A stretch of 64,000 bases of DNA from Helicoverpa zea (Eukaryota; Arthropoda; Insecta; Lepidoptera; Noctuidae). This document shows positions 24,901 to 40,500 of the stretch, piece after piece. The stretch is from NCBI RefSeq assembly GCF_022581195.2, contig NC_061469.1:5394001-5458000 (forward strand), given 5' to 3'. The stretch's first letter is position 1, and each line of letters begins with the position of its first letter. Under the pieces are notes generated by a model. It saw only the letters and a program-made list of their open reading frames with translations, did no database searches and was not told where the DNA came from. A program made the position numbers and the translations under genes.

Positions 24901-27900
24901 TTAATTTTCTTCTTGACTATGGAGATTTTCCCCTTTCTTGTTCCAGCGATAAGATCATCATTTTTCTTTGAGCAAGAAGTGCATGAGGTCTAGTTATTTG
25001 TCCAACGCATGCATTCTTCATGGGTGACCATCCGTATCAGACGATTTCTCTTAACGATCTGAATAATTCTCGTTTTAAACATTTTGCTTTGGCTCGTTAT
25101 TGTGACCTGATTCCTATATTGGCTCCATTAAAACTTGTTACAACTGTCCTTTGTTACTTAACACTTAATTTTCTTGCATAACAAGTTCAATTTGGTAAAG
25201 ATATGCATTACGATTTGTTTGTGTCCGGTTTGGTTGATTTTGTTCGCATTAATTATTATGTATCTAGGAAGTGCTCCGAATAAAAAGTTTGTAAAGTTTT
25301 TTACCATGCTCGCATTTATTTGTTAATGCATAGGAAAGTAAAAAGGAAGCCAAACACTAAATAAATCACAGACCGTGGGATAGCTATTCCACTAAAGGAG
25401 ATATGCTATTATTGCCATTCCTAGAACATATCTATGTTATTACTGCAGTACAGAATGTCAAACATTACACCGTAAATACTCCATAGATACTCAGAGTAAA
25501 AAATGTGAACGTATTCATTGAGTTGTCCATAAGGACGCCCTTTCAAGTAATATACGGGTCGATGACGTCATTCATTGAAAGTACATTATATTTAAACGAG
25601 GGGAAAGAACGACTGCATGCCTGTCTTCATTGTTCAATTAGACAAGGCAACAAATGGTGGTATTACTACGAGCTTCTTTCTATTAACTCGTTCCATTTGG
25701 ACGGTTGTAAATGAACAAGAGAACAACTGTGCCTGCACTGAGCACTGGAATGGAATTTCCTTTGAAATTAACACAGAATTCTGGGAAATGGTAGAGGGAT
25801 GTTTGTTTAGATAGGAATATGAGACACTAAGTCTGGGGTTTTTGATGAGGATGCGGGAATCCCTGGAGATAAAATTTTCCTCCGAAATAAACTATAGGTA
25901 GATAATGGCGCTCTCAGTTGAGAGCAATAAACTATCAGCCGTAGTATTATACCGAAGTATAAGGGTAATAGCAGCAAATAAAAGTGAATCTATAACATTA
26001 TTCCCAGCCCACAGCCTTGACCGTACAATAATTGCGTCACAAATGAAATCCGACTGAACATCTTCGCGATTAGCATTTCTACTTTTACTTGAACTTTCGA
26101 TTCGACGATGTCGACCATAATTGCATGGTGTTTTACCATCCATAATAAAATTCTGTAACACATATTAAAATTTTCTTATAAGGAAAGTTAACGATAAATA
26201 AACTATAAGGTACAAAACAAACAGAGTAGAGTAGACAAATTATAATCCGAGTCCTAATTTATAACTTCGACACGTCTTGTAGAACGAGTTTTATGATCAC
26301 GAATTCACATGTATTATACTTTTATGATGATATCTCTGAGATGTCCAACGGAGCGGTTATGTTCTGCACCCATTACTGCACGTTATACCGAGAAAATTTA
26401 ACTGTAGAATTCATTTCTTTATGAAATATTGTTCTTCTGAAATCTTAGATCATAATAACCGGTTTTAGGACGGGTTACGTGATTTATTTCAAGTGATAAC
26501 TTTCCTCTTACTGTAATTCTTGTCGGCGAAAATGTTTGAGGAGGTAAGTTCCAAAAATGTCTTAAGTTTCCTTACATTGCAAAATTTTTATGCAGCCTCA
26601 CGCTTCGTTGGCTGCTATCAATAGCATTAGTAATTGCAAATTTTCCCTGTTTGTTTCACCAATTTATTCCATTAACCGCTTTCTTTTCGATTTTATTTAC
26701 TTTGCTCTTGATATTGATAATTTTCTTTTTTATTGGACAATTGCTTCGAGGTGATATTGTTTTATAATCGTTTTGCTTTTATTAGTCTCGCTATGAAGGT
26801 TATTTCATTTTTACGCTTCGGAAAAGACCACAGCAATATTTCAAATAGGAAAAACTTCAATGATTTTACAGACTTTCAGAGAGTTTTGAAGTACTTGACA
26901 TTATGTATTTTTTCTTTCATTTAAATCCATCTTTACGAATGCCTTTTCAATATAACTCTGCTCCAAAACGTAATGAATGTTTTGTTATTTTAGACTCCTA
27001 AAATAGACTAATGACTTTTTCAAAGTGTCTGAAGGTTGTACCTCTAAAGTGAATAAAATTTGATAGTTATCCGGTCAAGGGTAGTGCCTTGCATACCTAT
27101 TTACCTTGTTCTTTTCACACATGAATTACATTTACAGTTGATTATAATAAAACTTCAAAATATTATAACGTACATAATATGGTAACTCCTTAGTGAAGCT
27201 TGTTCAGTATGATGTAAATCTGTGTCAACATCTGGAATGTCATAAGTCCTTTTATCAGCATTATGATTGCTTACATCAATGATTGTTCTACTGTTTTAAC
27301 AAGTGGTCGTGGAGTACACAAAACCACGTGTTGTTTTTATTTTAAATTTAAAACGTATGTTCATCATAATGGGGACCTCTTTTTTAGTCGTAGCTTACTG
27401 CTCTACAGTATCTCTAGGATCAAAATTAAAAGGTTCACCACCTCGTCCACCTTTTGTGAGCTTGGAGCTTTTATTATTCAGGTAAGTATATGTTTTGTCT
27501 CTGTCTGACGTATATCTGTCCCGCCTGCACGCGCCGTCAGCTGGCTGCGTTTGCGCAGGAGTTGATCGGATCGGAGTAGAGCAGTAAGCGGAGCGGCGCT
27601 GACGTGATTGGTCGCCGTGTCCCCAATGTCTCGCGTTCCGAATTTAAAATAGTCGCGATCGACTTCACTGTGTGACAAGCGATGTGTTTTGTTTATTAGT
27701 TTTTGTTTCTCAATTAAACTGAATTGAAGAGACTATTCCATTAAACTATGGTAAATAGTGTAATGTGCTATTGTGTTTGAATAAAATGTGTTTTCGCGGG
27801 ACATGCAGCTGCCATTGCATTGGAGAGATTAAGGCGGATAACACAAATCCGTGCACCGAAATGGATTAAAAATTAACATGTTACTCACTTAATGCTGCAG

Positions 27901-30900
27901 CAAAATGTTTAAATATATTTTAGGGGTATTTCGAAAAAGAAGTTGAAAACGATGAAGTCATTGGATTTTATGAGCTAAAAATTATTTATATGAACACCTT
28001 GTCCTTTAGTCCGATTCACGATTTGAAAGTAACATTTCGGAGGCTCTCATGCACTACAAGGTTATTGCAAGCCTCTCGTATTTGCGTGCACTACCCGTGT
28101 GGCGTGAAAGTATTTTGGAGCGTTGTCTTCACAGTGAAGATATTTTAGCATATTAATGTCTGAGCCTCGAGCTTTCTATGCCTGTGTTCGGCCAAGCAGT
28201 ATGACATCATTGCCTTGTTAGACCTCGTCTTGTTTAACGATATCAGCAACATTGAATATTAATTCATTTTGCAGTTGTCCCTGCTGGATACTAAGTATAC
28301 CTAAATTTTGTGAATCAAATCAATCAAGTACCGGTTTCATAATTAATGAACCTACGTATTGCAAATGTTGCAGTACGAATCAGTTTACGCCTCGTTAATT
28401 TATTGAAATCATTGCGCTTGCTAACACACTTTGGAACTAGTATGTCGGGTAATATAATCGATTGGATATGAATGTATGAACCATTGTCACGTTTTTGTAT
28501 TCAAACAAAGATTAGAAAGTTAAATACATTGATGGTATCATACATACCATACTATATACTACACAGGATTGTCTCCGTTGCGTGTTAACAATACTGCACA
28601 TACATAATATGATGTTATCATAATAATAACTTTTCCTATTATTAAAATTATCACCAGACCGTAGAAAGCGTTGGTAGCAGTGCAGAAATTTCGAAATAAA
28701 ACGTCAAGTGATCATCACTACAACACATCAACACAGGGTTATTTTACGACATAATAATAATTGTTTCACTAATAAATTGCAAGGCACGGTTTATGGAATA
28801 GACTGTGTTAAAACATGTTCTAGTTTTTGTTATAATCCAGATTATCCTCATGGAACAGTATTCTGTGAATGACAATGAAAATATTGAAGTCACTTCAAAA
28901 GGAGAAAGGGCTACCATTGTTTATGATTCGTGTAACTTACCGTTAGTTCTAAATAAATTCAGCGCGTGCTATTTGCGTATCTGACTAATATATTGTAATT
29001 CTATCAATGACTTGTACTCCATTGATGAGTCAACGGTTTTTACTACTTTCGATGTACTTATTGCTAGTAGTACAGCAAAATTCATAGCATAACTTAAAAA
29101 TGATGAGTCATTTGCCTTGTTTTGACTATTATCTATTGTTTTTGTTGTGGTAGATAGTAAGAATTTAATTGCTGAGTATGATAATGGAATTTTCTTTATC
29201 TTCATATGAAGATTCTCTATACAGGCCACTTTTACGACTTATGGTCACAGTCAGTTAATGGTGAATAAGAACAATAGTAGAAATACTTCCTCAACGCACG
29301 TTCAATTCCTAGGAATGCATTTATTCTAGCTATAATAACATCCATATGATTTTCTACGATAAAATCACCCATATTAAACTTGACACATAAATATCGAAAC
29401 ATAAAAAAACTAAAAATTTTAAAGAAATAACCATTATGAAGGCAATGGCTGTCACATTTACTCTAGTATTTGATCTATTATTGGAAAATTATTTAACCAT
29501 GCGTTGGCCACAATTTCTCAAGTTCCTGGATATGTTTCTCACGTATCATCGCTGACCAGCCGACTGGATATGTGGACCAATGAACTTGTTTCAACTCGTC
29601 TATCGGTTGATGTCTTAGAAATCGTTTCCTACTAACTCGATCAGGCGTTTAATGATTGCTGCTAATTTGTTACTATATTACAAGTAGTGTTTGTTATTGT
29701 TTTCTTCGCCTACATTGTTTTTGTTTTCTTTATCTTAATATGATAATTAGTTATTTAGTTCATGGCTGACTTTCAATGCGTTATCTGGATTGACATCTGC
29801 TTTAAGTTTGTATTCGTTTCGCAGTGAAAGTGCGACATTATTAAAAACAATAAACGGGCCGTATGTTGCAGTTGTATCGTCAGCTGCTACTCGCACTCGT
29901 CAGTCCCCATTATCTAATTATTACGTAATGTGATTCCATTTGCATTCGCCTTATGGGCTCTTGACGCCCAGTTAGCACTTCCTCGTTGTTGATGTATTGG
30001 GCTAAACTGCTTCTTGTGAAATGGCCGTGCTTGCCTCCCGTGACGCGTCCGCTGTTGCGAAGTTTACTGTTTGAGGTTTTTTGTCACACTTACGTATTGT
30101 TGCAGCGTCTTGAAGGTCACTCAGTATGGACTGTTCACGTAAAATTGTAGATGTACTATAAATTAGTTGAATGAAGTTTAAGTATACGTCGTGGATACAG
30201 GTACAGATGCGATGATGATGCAAGTTTCCTTTTATAGTATTAAGCACAGGGAGCATTAACACTTAAAATATTACTGCTTGGTATTACAATTTATGTAGGT
30301 TCGAGGTTCTGAAATATTAAAAGAAAAGCAAACTCTATTTTTATACTAGATCACAAAAAGTATTAGACAAAGTTCTTTCTCGTGTTGGGTACTTCGTTAG
30401 CAATGCGGTTAACGTGTGCAGCTGTCGAGAAGGTGCACTCGCTTTGTATCTCAAGTAAAAATAATAGAGTTTCTAGACACGGATAAGTATAATAGTGGTT
30501 GCAAAATCGCTCCATTGTTATACATTAATCAATCGAATGCGCCATTCTTAACGCAATCATTTAGTAGGTAAATTGAGAAATGTTTGCTCCGCCGATTAAT
30601 TTTACATGACTAAAATTATACCCAATGATATATTAAAATTTTGCTGCAGCATTAAATATGAACTTCCACAGATTGACTTGAGTAATTGATGTTCCTGATT
30701 ATTATAAACTAACAAAAACAGCTAGTGCGTTAATCTCCCGTCTAATGACGTCCGACCGTCGTAACCTTTAACAACTGCTCGATAACATACATCCAACGGG
30801 AAAATGGAATTAATATTATCAAGTACGACTCCTGACTCACAAATGTTTTGTGTACACAATGATGTAAATAAAGCGATCCTAAGAAATTCGACGACATTAT

Positions 30901-33900
30901 GAAAATCAAGCATTATCCAGGAAAAGCGGTCATGGAGGACCCGTGGCTGTCCATTACGGACAGGACTATGGACCTTGTGTACGCGGCGAACTGGGTCGGT
31001 GCAAAGAATCTCAGCTCTTACAATGAAAACGACGACCATTCAAACAGTGTTAAATTCAATTCAATATCGAGAAGCAAATCGTGCAGAGACGTTGGTCGTA
31101 CTAGCGACAAAGATTACGATAGCAAAACATATTCATTGGAAGATAATGAATATAGTTACTCTAATGATGTTCCTAACGAAAATATATCTCAATTAGCTAA
31201 ATATCAACAAAACATAGAGGAAAAAGCGAGAGCAAATAATAATCTTCTCGCACAGAATAAATTGAAACATAGTTATAGTTTTAAAGATATGCCAAATGGA
31301 TATAGACCATCTACATTAAGAAGAGTTAAACGTAGAAATTTTACTGAATGGGATATCGAATCTTTCGGTTCGAATAGCAAACAGCCCCCTGTGCCGCCGC
31401 AACGTAAGGATTCGTTAAAGTATGCACACCGGCAAAGAAAAGCTGACTCTAAAAAAAGTTATTATCCGTTACCTGATCCTGGAGCGGTACCACCTGACCC
31501 CTCGTCTGAATCATATTATGAGTACTATTCCAGAGTAAGTCAGCAAAATAATGACACAGACAGTGATAAGATAAAACAGATGCAGAAGGACACCAAAAAA
31601 GATAAAAATACTCACAGCGAGCCAATAAAACAAAATGGAAATACTATGTATCAGTTAATCAACTCTATGGCCACTTTGGACTTGAGTCCAATAAAGTCCA
31701 GGAACGGAAAACAGAACCTCGATTTAGATTGCGAAGCGGAAGATTTGGGTTTGTACATGCAGCCTATTAACCAGTCGCTATCAACATGCGATCAACTTCC
31801 TAAGCACATAACGCAACCGGCGAACGAACGAAACGGACGCATTGAAGATAATAAGCCTAGCTTTCGTTCTAAATCTTTGAGAGTAAAAAGCGAAGGAAGA
31901 GCGCCCCTCAGAGCTTATCTCGATGCGGTGCAGCCTGACGAGAGTTATAATGGAGTCACTGTCACTCAACCGAAAAGAAATCTGTCACCGAGCGAACAGC
32001 TGACGTTAATGCAGTACGAAATGTTCAACGGAAGCCAAAATAAACCCGCCCCGCCGATTACTAATGGGTTACACTCTACTGATCTGAGTAAAGAAAGTGA
32101 CCATCGGACTATAAACAGTGTTGCAAAACAAATCAAACGTGATAAGTATGGAAAGCTATACAATACAGTGAGAGTGAAAAGTGATGATAGGTATGAAAGG
32201 TACAATGACATTATGTCGTTTGGGACACAAAAAGATCGTATTAGTGAAGAACGTGTTCCAAATGTTAATGGTGTGTTTTCTAGAAGTGCAAAAAGCTCAT
32301 CTAGTGGTTCGGACTCTGATTTCTCGATACCTAGGCCTAAGTTAATAGTGCCTGTGCATACTTACGGCACGAGAAAGAGGAGGACGGGTAATCTCTGCCA
32401 GCGTGACAGTACTGCTACTGAATCATCATTGGATGCGGGAATATTGTTGGACGTATCACGATTAGATCCTAACAATAAGTCCGTTGAGAAATACTCCCGA
32501 AATGGAGACTCAGGTAAATATTGATTCCCTATTAGAATTAGTACGCTTCTTTGTAGGATAAGGTTTTATGTAACTTTACTATCTGTCTACTATATAAACG
32601 GTTATCACAGCTGTTATCAGGAAGTTATTTTGATCTCTACTGATGTTGATCGATGTATGAACGTGTTTGGCGACGGGAAAATTTTGAGGTCTTACGGGTG
32701 ACATTTCGATGACGTAACATGAACCGAGAAATGCCTACGCACATGACTCAGAGTTTCATCATAAGGATCTGTTACCTCCTTCTTTATATGCGCATTGTTT
32801 GGATTATTGGCTGTTACTTGTAAACAATATCTACTTACAACCAAAGAACTACGAACATCAGCACTATCATTTATGCAATTAATCACAACTGATTAAAAGT
32901 CATCTTCTCTGAATAGTTTAACAAAAGACGATTTTATAGTATGTTGCACTAATCACTATTAACAACCGGATAACTGGTCAAAGTGCAATGATGTGTAAGT
33001 ACGTGGATGCTGCCCACTCTCTTGATACAATCTCTTAGTCGAGTCTTACAACACACACGGGAAATGACGGTCTATATTGGTAGCCGGGACAACACGGCAA
33101 ATTGATTAATACATTTCCTTTACGGCCGCACCTAAGCAGTTTCCCGCTTAATCATAGTTAATTATGAAGACCACATAAAATGTAGCCAAAAACTAAAGAA
33201 GGACAGGACATTGCGCCACGCTTACTCCATTTACGATCGAGGTTTTGAGCGCCTTGGCATATGTATACGTAGTTTGCTAAACGCACCGAGACCGGCATAT
33301 CAATTAAACTACGCTTTGTACTGCCCTACTTCTAGTTTAAGTTAGACACGAATATAAGAATTAACATACTTGTAAATGCAGCAATTTGAATTATTGATTG
33401 CAAAGTATTAGAGTTGTTCTACGAAAAAGAATATTAGAAGTAACGTAGGTTGCAGTGTAAAATTCGATTAGTTATGGTAATTTTATTTAATAGTGTGTTC
33501 TACTAACTTTTCCTTACTATTGAGTTTTTAAAATATGAAAGAAAATGGTACAGTTCACTTACATTCTTTCATGGAAGCCGTTTATCTTGTCAGATGCAAA
33601 TATTGTTTTAAGAATTGTTTCTGAGAAAAGCTTTATTTGTTTGGGCGATTTCCATAGAAATTGCTGTTTGTCAGAAACATTACTGACGTGGTGGATATTG
33701 CTCACGTATTCAGCTTTAGAGATATTAACTGGTAGTTAAGACAATGGACCACCAACTGCAAGTTACGCTTCAATTGTAATTTCAAAACGACGACCTTGTT
33801 GAACGTTTATGGCTAAGAATTTAAGCATATAATGCAGTAATGGAAGTTGAAGGACAATGGGAATAACAGGAACCTAGCAATTACTAGGTTCTCATTAAGA

Positions 33901-36900
33901 CTACCTCGTATGCATAATAGGTAGGAGGAGATTCTTACGTTTCCTTGTGAACCAAGCTCGGCATTGAATGATGTAAATCCAAATATAGCGAATATAGAAA
34001 CAACTACAACCGAAAAGACACACAGTTGAAATGATGTAGACAAAAACACTGAAACTATTCTTGCGAAAACATGTATAGCCATAAACAATATAACATCTCC
34101 TATTCGAAAGCCGGTATCAGTGTTGTAACCCCACTGCACTAAAGTAACATAGTTGGACAATAAAACGGCCATAAGCCTGGACACGTATCCGAACTTCTGA
34201 CCCCAGTATTATATTCCAAGCTAGTCGCCTTGAAACACTTTCATTCTTTGACTATTTAATTTACGTCACCTAAGACTAGACCAGTTATTGGTATGTCCGT
34301 TTTGTGATTTAGCTATTTGAATGATATTTGGGTTGTAAATTAAAAGTCAATTTTGTGTTACTTATTCATAATTGCTGTTATTAGAGTTCTAACTTCTAAA
34401 TCTGTTTTAGGCATTCTAAAATCTTCTAGACTTAAATGCGCTCTTTGAGGCTTAAGATTATCATATTTGCTAAGGTTTTCAAAACCAAGATTTTAAGAAC
34501 TGTTAATAAAATTAACACCGTATTCAAGTGTAGGAGTATAATGCGTTTAATCCCACGCTTACTTTGTATCAGACAGTCTTATGTTTGATTAAGTTTTATC
34601 CAGATTTCCGTGTTGATTTATACGTGACCTTAATGAGAAAACTACTGTTCTGCTGTCCATAAGTCTTACAATGGGAATTGTATTAAATTAAAGGTAGAAA
34701 GTTTATAATATGAATGCAATAAAAAGTTACACTTCCCAATCTATCGCACATTACTTCCGAAGTATTTTACATTGTAATCATTTCACACACGATTTAGAAA
34801 CTTGTAATTTTTACCACTGAAAGTTGGTGTGTTGTTGCTAAATAAATCATTGTATTGTTAGCACGTGTTCTAGAATTCATTATTTGGTAAAAAAAATTCT
34901 TTTCTCATATACTTAAATATCAATCTTAGTGTTTAAAAAACGTTTTTATCTTTATTAGATGCATTCACTTAGAATGCACATTTATTACTTAACATTTTAC
35001 TGCTTTCAAATGATGTTAGTCTATTAGCTAATTAGCATTCAAATGTTCTGTTACATAAAAGATTTGATCGTTAATGTAATATAAAATTGAGGTTAAACTA
35101 CTGCGCCCTTGCTTCGTGACTTTGTTGTAGCTTTGCAAATATTAGTCTACGATATGATGTGAGTGGAGTGCGCCACCAATTGTTTGTATATACTTGTACT
35201 TAATTACTACCTTATAATAGTATAAGATACGCTTAATATTATAAAATGTTTAGATAAACCTTCCAAGATAATATGTTTAGCTATACTGAAAATCTGACTT
35301 ATCATTACTGGACAGTATCTTCCAGTGTTCTGATTTTGAATTTTAGTAGTTTCAAAGATCTGAGAATTTAGGGTATATTTTGGGGTATTGACATTTTTCC
35401 AAATCTTGACGAAATAAAATATACCTGCGCTGTGATGTGTATTGGTAATATTAATATCCTTTGTATCATATTTAAATAATACGGTGTTATGTATTCAGGA
35501 AAAATTAATAGGTCGAACGTGTTAACTACGGACAGAATTGATTTAGTTTGTGGACGATATAACGGGATTGAAGTTTGACCAGACAATAGACTATATTACG
35601 CAGAATCGTAGTTTAAACAATACAGTAGTATGCGTGTACGCATCTATGAATCGGTCTATAGGCTTACTGTTAATGTTTTATGCGTAACGTTACAATACAA
35701 ATAAACAGTTACTATTTGAATTGATCACATTCATTGATTTTTCGACACAATCAATGGACCTAACGTGATAATGGTAACGTTATGTATACAGTTATGAGTG
35801 ACAAAAGAACCACTGATGTACATTGCCTTATGAAAATAAATACCAGCTATTTAATTAGTACTTTGTGTGCATATTAGTACCATCAATACTTCAAGCTTAA
35901 ATCTCTATCGCTTTCAAAATACTGCAATCCATCACGAAATATTCAATAGAATGTCAAGCATTAATTGCCTTGCTTTTACTATTTATAGAATTTATTGTTG
36001 GTTGAAATTCCCATCCACAATGATTCATAAATTAACAAATATTCCTTTTCATTTGTCTTCGTATCTTGTTAAAATACTTCGAGTACCAAGCACTCACGTT
36101 CGTTCATTAAACAAACAAGATTTTCACATGCCTCTCTATTTATTCTCACACTTATCTTCTCATGTTCGATAATAACAGCTGCTTACAATTGTAATCTTTC
36201 ACACTTAACGATAAGAGTCATAAAACTTGAATGTTCGATTTTGCCAATATAAAAATGTATTTTTGCCATATCGGGTCCGTTCGCAGCCATGACTCACGAA
36301 TGTCCGCCGACAATTTCAATCTTGGTAACCTTGGCGGTATTTATCGTTTAATATAGAAATTAGCAATTGGTACATGCTGTAGTCCAACAACTTAAAGTAG
36401 GCCTCAAACAATGTACTGTTTATTCAAGGTCACTGAGATTTGAAATGGTCAATCCAAATTAACACCATTACTGATATAGAAGCATTGAAGATTAGCTTTC
36501 CTCCTCCTGAAAGGAAAATATAGCAAGAGTATTTATTAATTTACCAGTTTCTCCCCTGCTGCGTAAAGCCTTTAGGTCTAAAGCCATTAACCTCAATAAC
36601 TTGATATCTACCTAACTTTATGATTAAGCAAATACTATAATTGCGTTTATAAATATCTCGACACGAATTTTATATAAATTACGACAATTTCAACTCAATT
36701 TTGTTCTTAACCGTATGTGTTTTATATCAATCGTTCCAAAACTAACAAAACAAGAAAATTCAACACATTTCAATTATTACACACATTAGTTGCGACATGT
36801 AATTCAACCTATAAACTAACTATCTCGAAGATCGTATTTTTTTCTACAAAAGCCTGGGAAAATAAATACATAACTACATGTACATTATAAGCCGTTTCAT

Positions 36901-37530
36901 CCATATTGTCAAATATTCCTTTATTAACTTAAAAATTTCTCCAACAGAGGGACGCGTGGAAGTATCGCGAGAGAACAAATACCTCAGCACGATGGCTCCA
37001 GGCAAAGTCTTCGGCGAGCTGGCCATCCTCTACAACTGCAAACGCACTGCCACCATCAAGGCGGCCACGGACTGTCGACTATGGGCCATCGAGCGCCAGT
37101 GCTTCCAGACCATTATGATGCGTACTGGGCTCATACGCCAGGCTGAATACACCGACTTCCTTAAGAGGTAAGGGTCTAACATCATTTTTGTTAACACCAT
37201 CTCTCAATCTTACATCATCCGATTTTACATCAACATCATTAAATGTCTTTGAAATCCCAACTTCATACAAAACAAAATCCAATCAACCTTTTTTTGGACT
37301 CCGTATGTAGGTATCGTCAAGTAGTTATTTACTCATTTACTGGCAATATCGGCTTCTAAGTTTCTGTCTACAAGTTTCTAAATGAACATCGTTTTACAGC
37401 GAAATACTTATGTCGCTATATTGCCTTTATCTTGCCTTTAATGCTTTGGCATTAGTAGTAATATTTTGTCAGTATTGATAACATTTATTTACTAAACATA
37501 CACGGATGATGACACAAACACACGCTTGGT

Positions 37531-37561
<31 letters not shown>

Positions 37562-40500
37562 GGCACACCAACAACTTATTTACAAATACTTTCACATATA
37601 TAAGTTTATAATTGTAATAAGTCCTGCGTAAATATGTTAATTACAGGTGCGCACAACATTCAAATTAAAAATAACTTAAATTAAACTAAACCAAACTATG
37701 CATAACAAAAATAATAATAAAAAAAAAGAAGAAGAATCGATAGAGGCAAATGACAAGGTACTATTCAAATTGGTCAATTTTGTGCAAAATTTAATTTATA
37801 AGAGGCATTTACATTGCGCTTAAATTTATTATAGGGATCATGGAAAATGTCAAAATTGTCCGAGCTCCCGCACAAAGAGTTATATTCACTGCAAATTCGT
37901 GCCATAGGCGAGCGTTTACCAACATTGGTTCTGTAAAATGGAATGTGGAATGGTTTGGTGATTGGGTATCGCGGTATTCTGGTGGGAACAGCAAGTTTAA
38001 TGTGATGAACTAATTCGCTACAATCTGTCTTTCCATTAATGAGTTTGTGTAAGAATTGAATGTCATGAATTTTGCGACGATTATGGAGAGTATTCATTTT
38101 AAAGAAATTTAGTCTTTGATAGTATGGGACCCTATGTGAAATTCCGGACGAGATATACGCCAGATGTCTGGTAAACGCTCGTTGGATACTCTCAATCCTC
38201 TGAGATTGCACAGCATATATGGGACTCCACACTTCAGAAGCAAATTCCAGATGACTTTGTACAAGACTATAATATAATATTTTTTTTGTCCGTATAAGAC
38301 GAAACTCTTTGGTATTTCTTTTTATGAATCCTAACATCCGAGCTCCTTTTTTTGCTGCCGCGTTAATATGTGAGGAAAAGGTTAATTTACTGTCTATAAT
38401 AACACCCAGATCTCTAATTTCATTGACTTCTTGCAATATTGTTCCGTCAATATTGTAATTCGAGTGTATAGGAGCTCTTCTTTTTGTGTACTTGATGTGG
38501 TAACATTTAGATGCGTTGAGAGTCATTGAATTTTTTTGACACCAGTCTCGAATTCGGTCAAGGTCTTTTTGAATAAGATCAACATCGGATGTAGAATTTA
38601 CTTCTCGATATATCTTTAGATCATCTGCGTATAGGGACAATTTTGAGTGTTTAATTTGATTTGTGATATCATTGATAAAAACAGTGAATAAAGTGGGTCC
38701 GAGATGAGAGCCCTGCGGCACGCCAGACCTGGCAAAGTATATTTCTGAGTCATACCCCTTTACTGATACTGTTTGTGGTCTTTGGAATAGGTAGGATTGA
38801 AACCAATTTAAAAGACTTCCGTGTATGCCAAGGGATTCAAGTTTGCTCAGCAAAAGGGGATGACTGACTTTGTCAAAAGCACTAGAAAAGTCTGTGTATA
38901 TAGCATCAATTTGTTTCCCGTTGTCAACAGCCACAGACAGATCCGACACAAAAGACACAAGGTTGGTTTGAACGGAGCGGCCGGTTATAAAGCCATGTTG
39001 TGCAGTTGTGATGATACTATTCATGTATTTTGTAATGATAGGACATAGTAGGGACTCACACAATTTTGAAAAACAAGACAGAATGGAAATAGGACGGTAA
39101 TTCTTTACATTATTCTGATCTCCTTTTTTAAAGACAGGTACGATTCGAGCTTTTTTCCATTCATCCGGAAAGACGCCATCCTCAAAAGAACGATTGAGGA
39201 TTAGGCAGAGCGGTAAAGCAAGATATTGTCCACAACGTTTGACAAATAAAGGAGGTATCATATCCGGACCCGCGCCCTTCAGAGTATCCAATCTTTTGAT
39301 TTTATTTAGAACTTCTCTTTCTGTGAATCTAATACGGCCAAAAGAACTACTTGATGATGAATTTATGACACAATGTAATGTTGGATTAGAACAGGAACAG
39401 CTGTAAACGGATGAGAAATGACTTGCAAAGAGATTTGCTATACCAAGACCATTATCCTCAGTTAGCTCGTCAGAATGCATAATTCCAGGTAGTGATAGAT
39501 CTCCCTTGCGCTTACTGTTTACATAATTCCATAAAAGTTTGGGGTTTTTAACAATGTTATCTTCTACTCGGGTGATATACTTATTATAACATGCCTTCAA
39601 TTGTTTCTGGCAACGGTTTCGCAGAATTTCGTACTCAAGCTTATCACGAGGGTTTTTGTATTTCATGTACTTAAGTCTCTTAGAATTCTTTTCTGAGAGA
39701 AGCTTTCTAAGTGCAGTGTCAAACCAGGGTGGAAACTCAGACAACCTTGCCCTTCGTTTAGGTACATACTGTGCAATAATATCTCTTAACAGTTGGTAAA
39801 AGGTAGATAGCATATCATTCACAGTTACAGATTCTAAGAACGCAATGTTCCAGTTAATACTTTTTAGTTTTGTTATTATTTTTTTATAGTCGGCTTTAAA
39901 AAAGTTAAAGTCGCATCTAGGATTTGATTCCAAGTAACTTTGCGAAACATGTGAAGTGAGATTAAGAAGAAGGGGAGGATGTTTTAGATCCACTTTAGTG
40001 ACTAGACTAGAAGGCATCACTACAGTACTGTCCGGTATATTTGTCAGAATTATATCTAAAAAATTACCGTCTACATTACTTATGGCATTTACTTGTTTTA
40101 AATCGTTTTCTGTGATGAAATCTATAAAAGAATAACCTATTGTAGAATTATAATTTGACGGGATTAGATAATTAAAGGACTCTTTGGTCCACTTGATAAA
40201 ACTTAAGTTTAAATCGCCCATGATAATTATGTCACTAACATGGTTCATAACATTAGACGTATTATCGAGGAATTTGCTAAGTGATTCCAATCGGACAGGT
40301 GGAGGTAAGTAGACGACGCATAAAGCAATTCGTTTGACTAGATTACCACATTTAATTTGTAGTGTGACCCATATGTCTTCACAATCGCTTTCCCAAGATT
40401 CGACTCGAGCAGATGGAATATTACGCGATACTGCCACCAACACTCCTCCACCGTCCTTTTTTGATCCCCTCGACAAACAGCGATCCCTTCTATAGACTAT

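Noticed and set aside
24541..24904. Overlapping 84- and 100-codon frames on opposite strands
   Set aside because: No motif, splice context or homologue I recognise; several frames of this size are expected by chance in 64 kb of AT-rich DNA.
25505..25814. Two overlapping plus-strand frames
   Set aside because: They overlap in different frames over the same DNA, with no recognisable domain or start context.
30899..32524. A separate single-exon gene ending at the TGA at 32522
   Set aside because: A consensus donor cag|GTAAAT lies 11 nt before the stop and its phase fits for exon 3; the extra residues GKY read like intron. Not excluded, only less likely.
35867..36172. 101-codon plus-strand frame
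   Set aside because: Ile/Ser/His-rich, starts at ATT, no splice context that would link it to for.
37500..37570. Independent microsatellite
   Set aside because: The tetranucleotide tract coincides with the 3' end of the antisense LINE and is better read as its tail.
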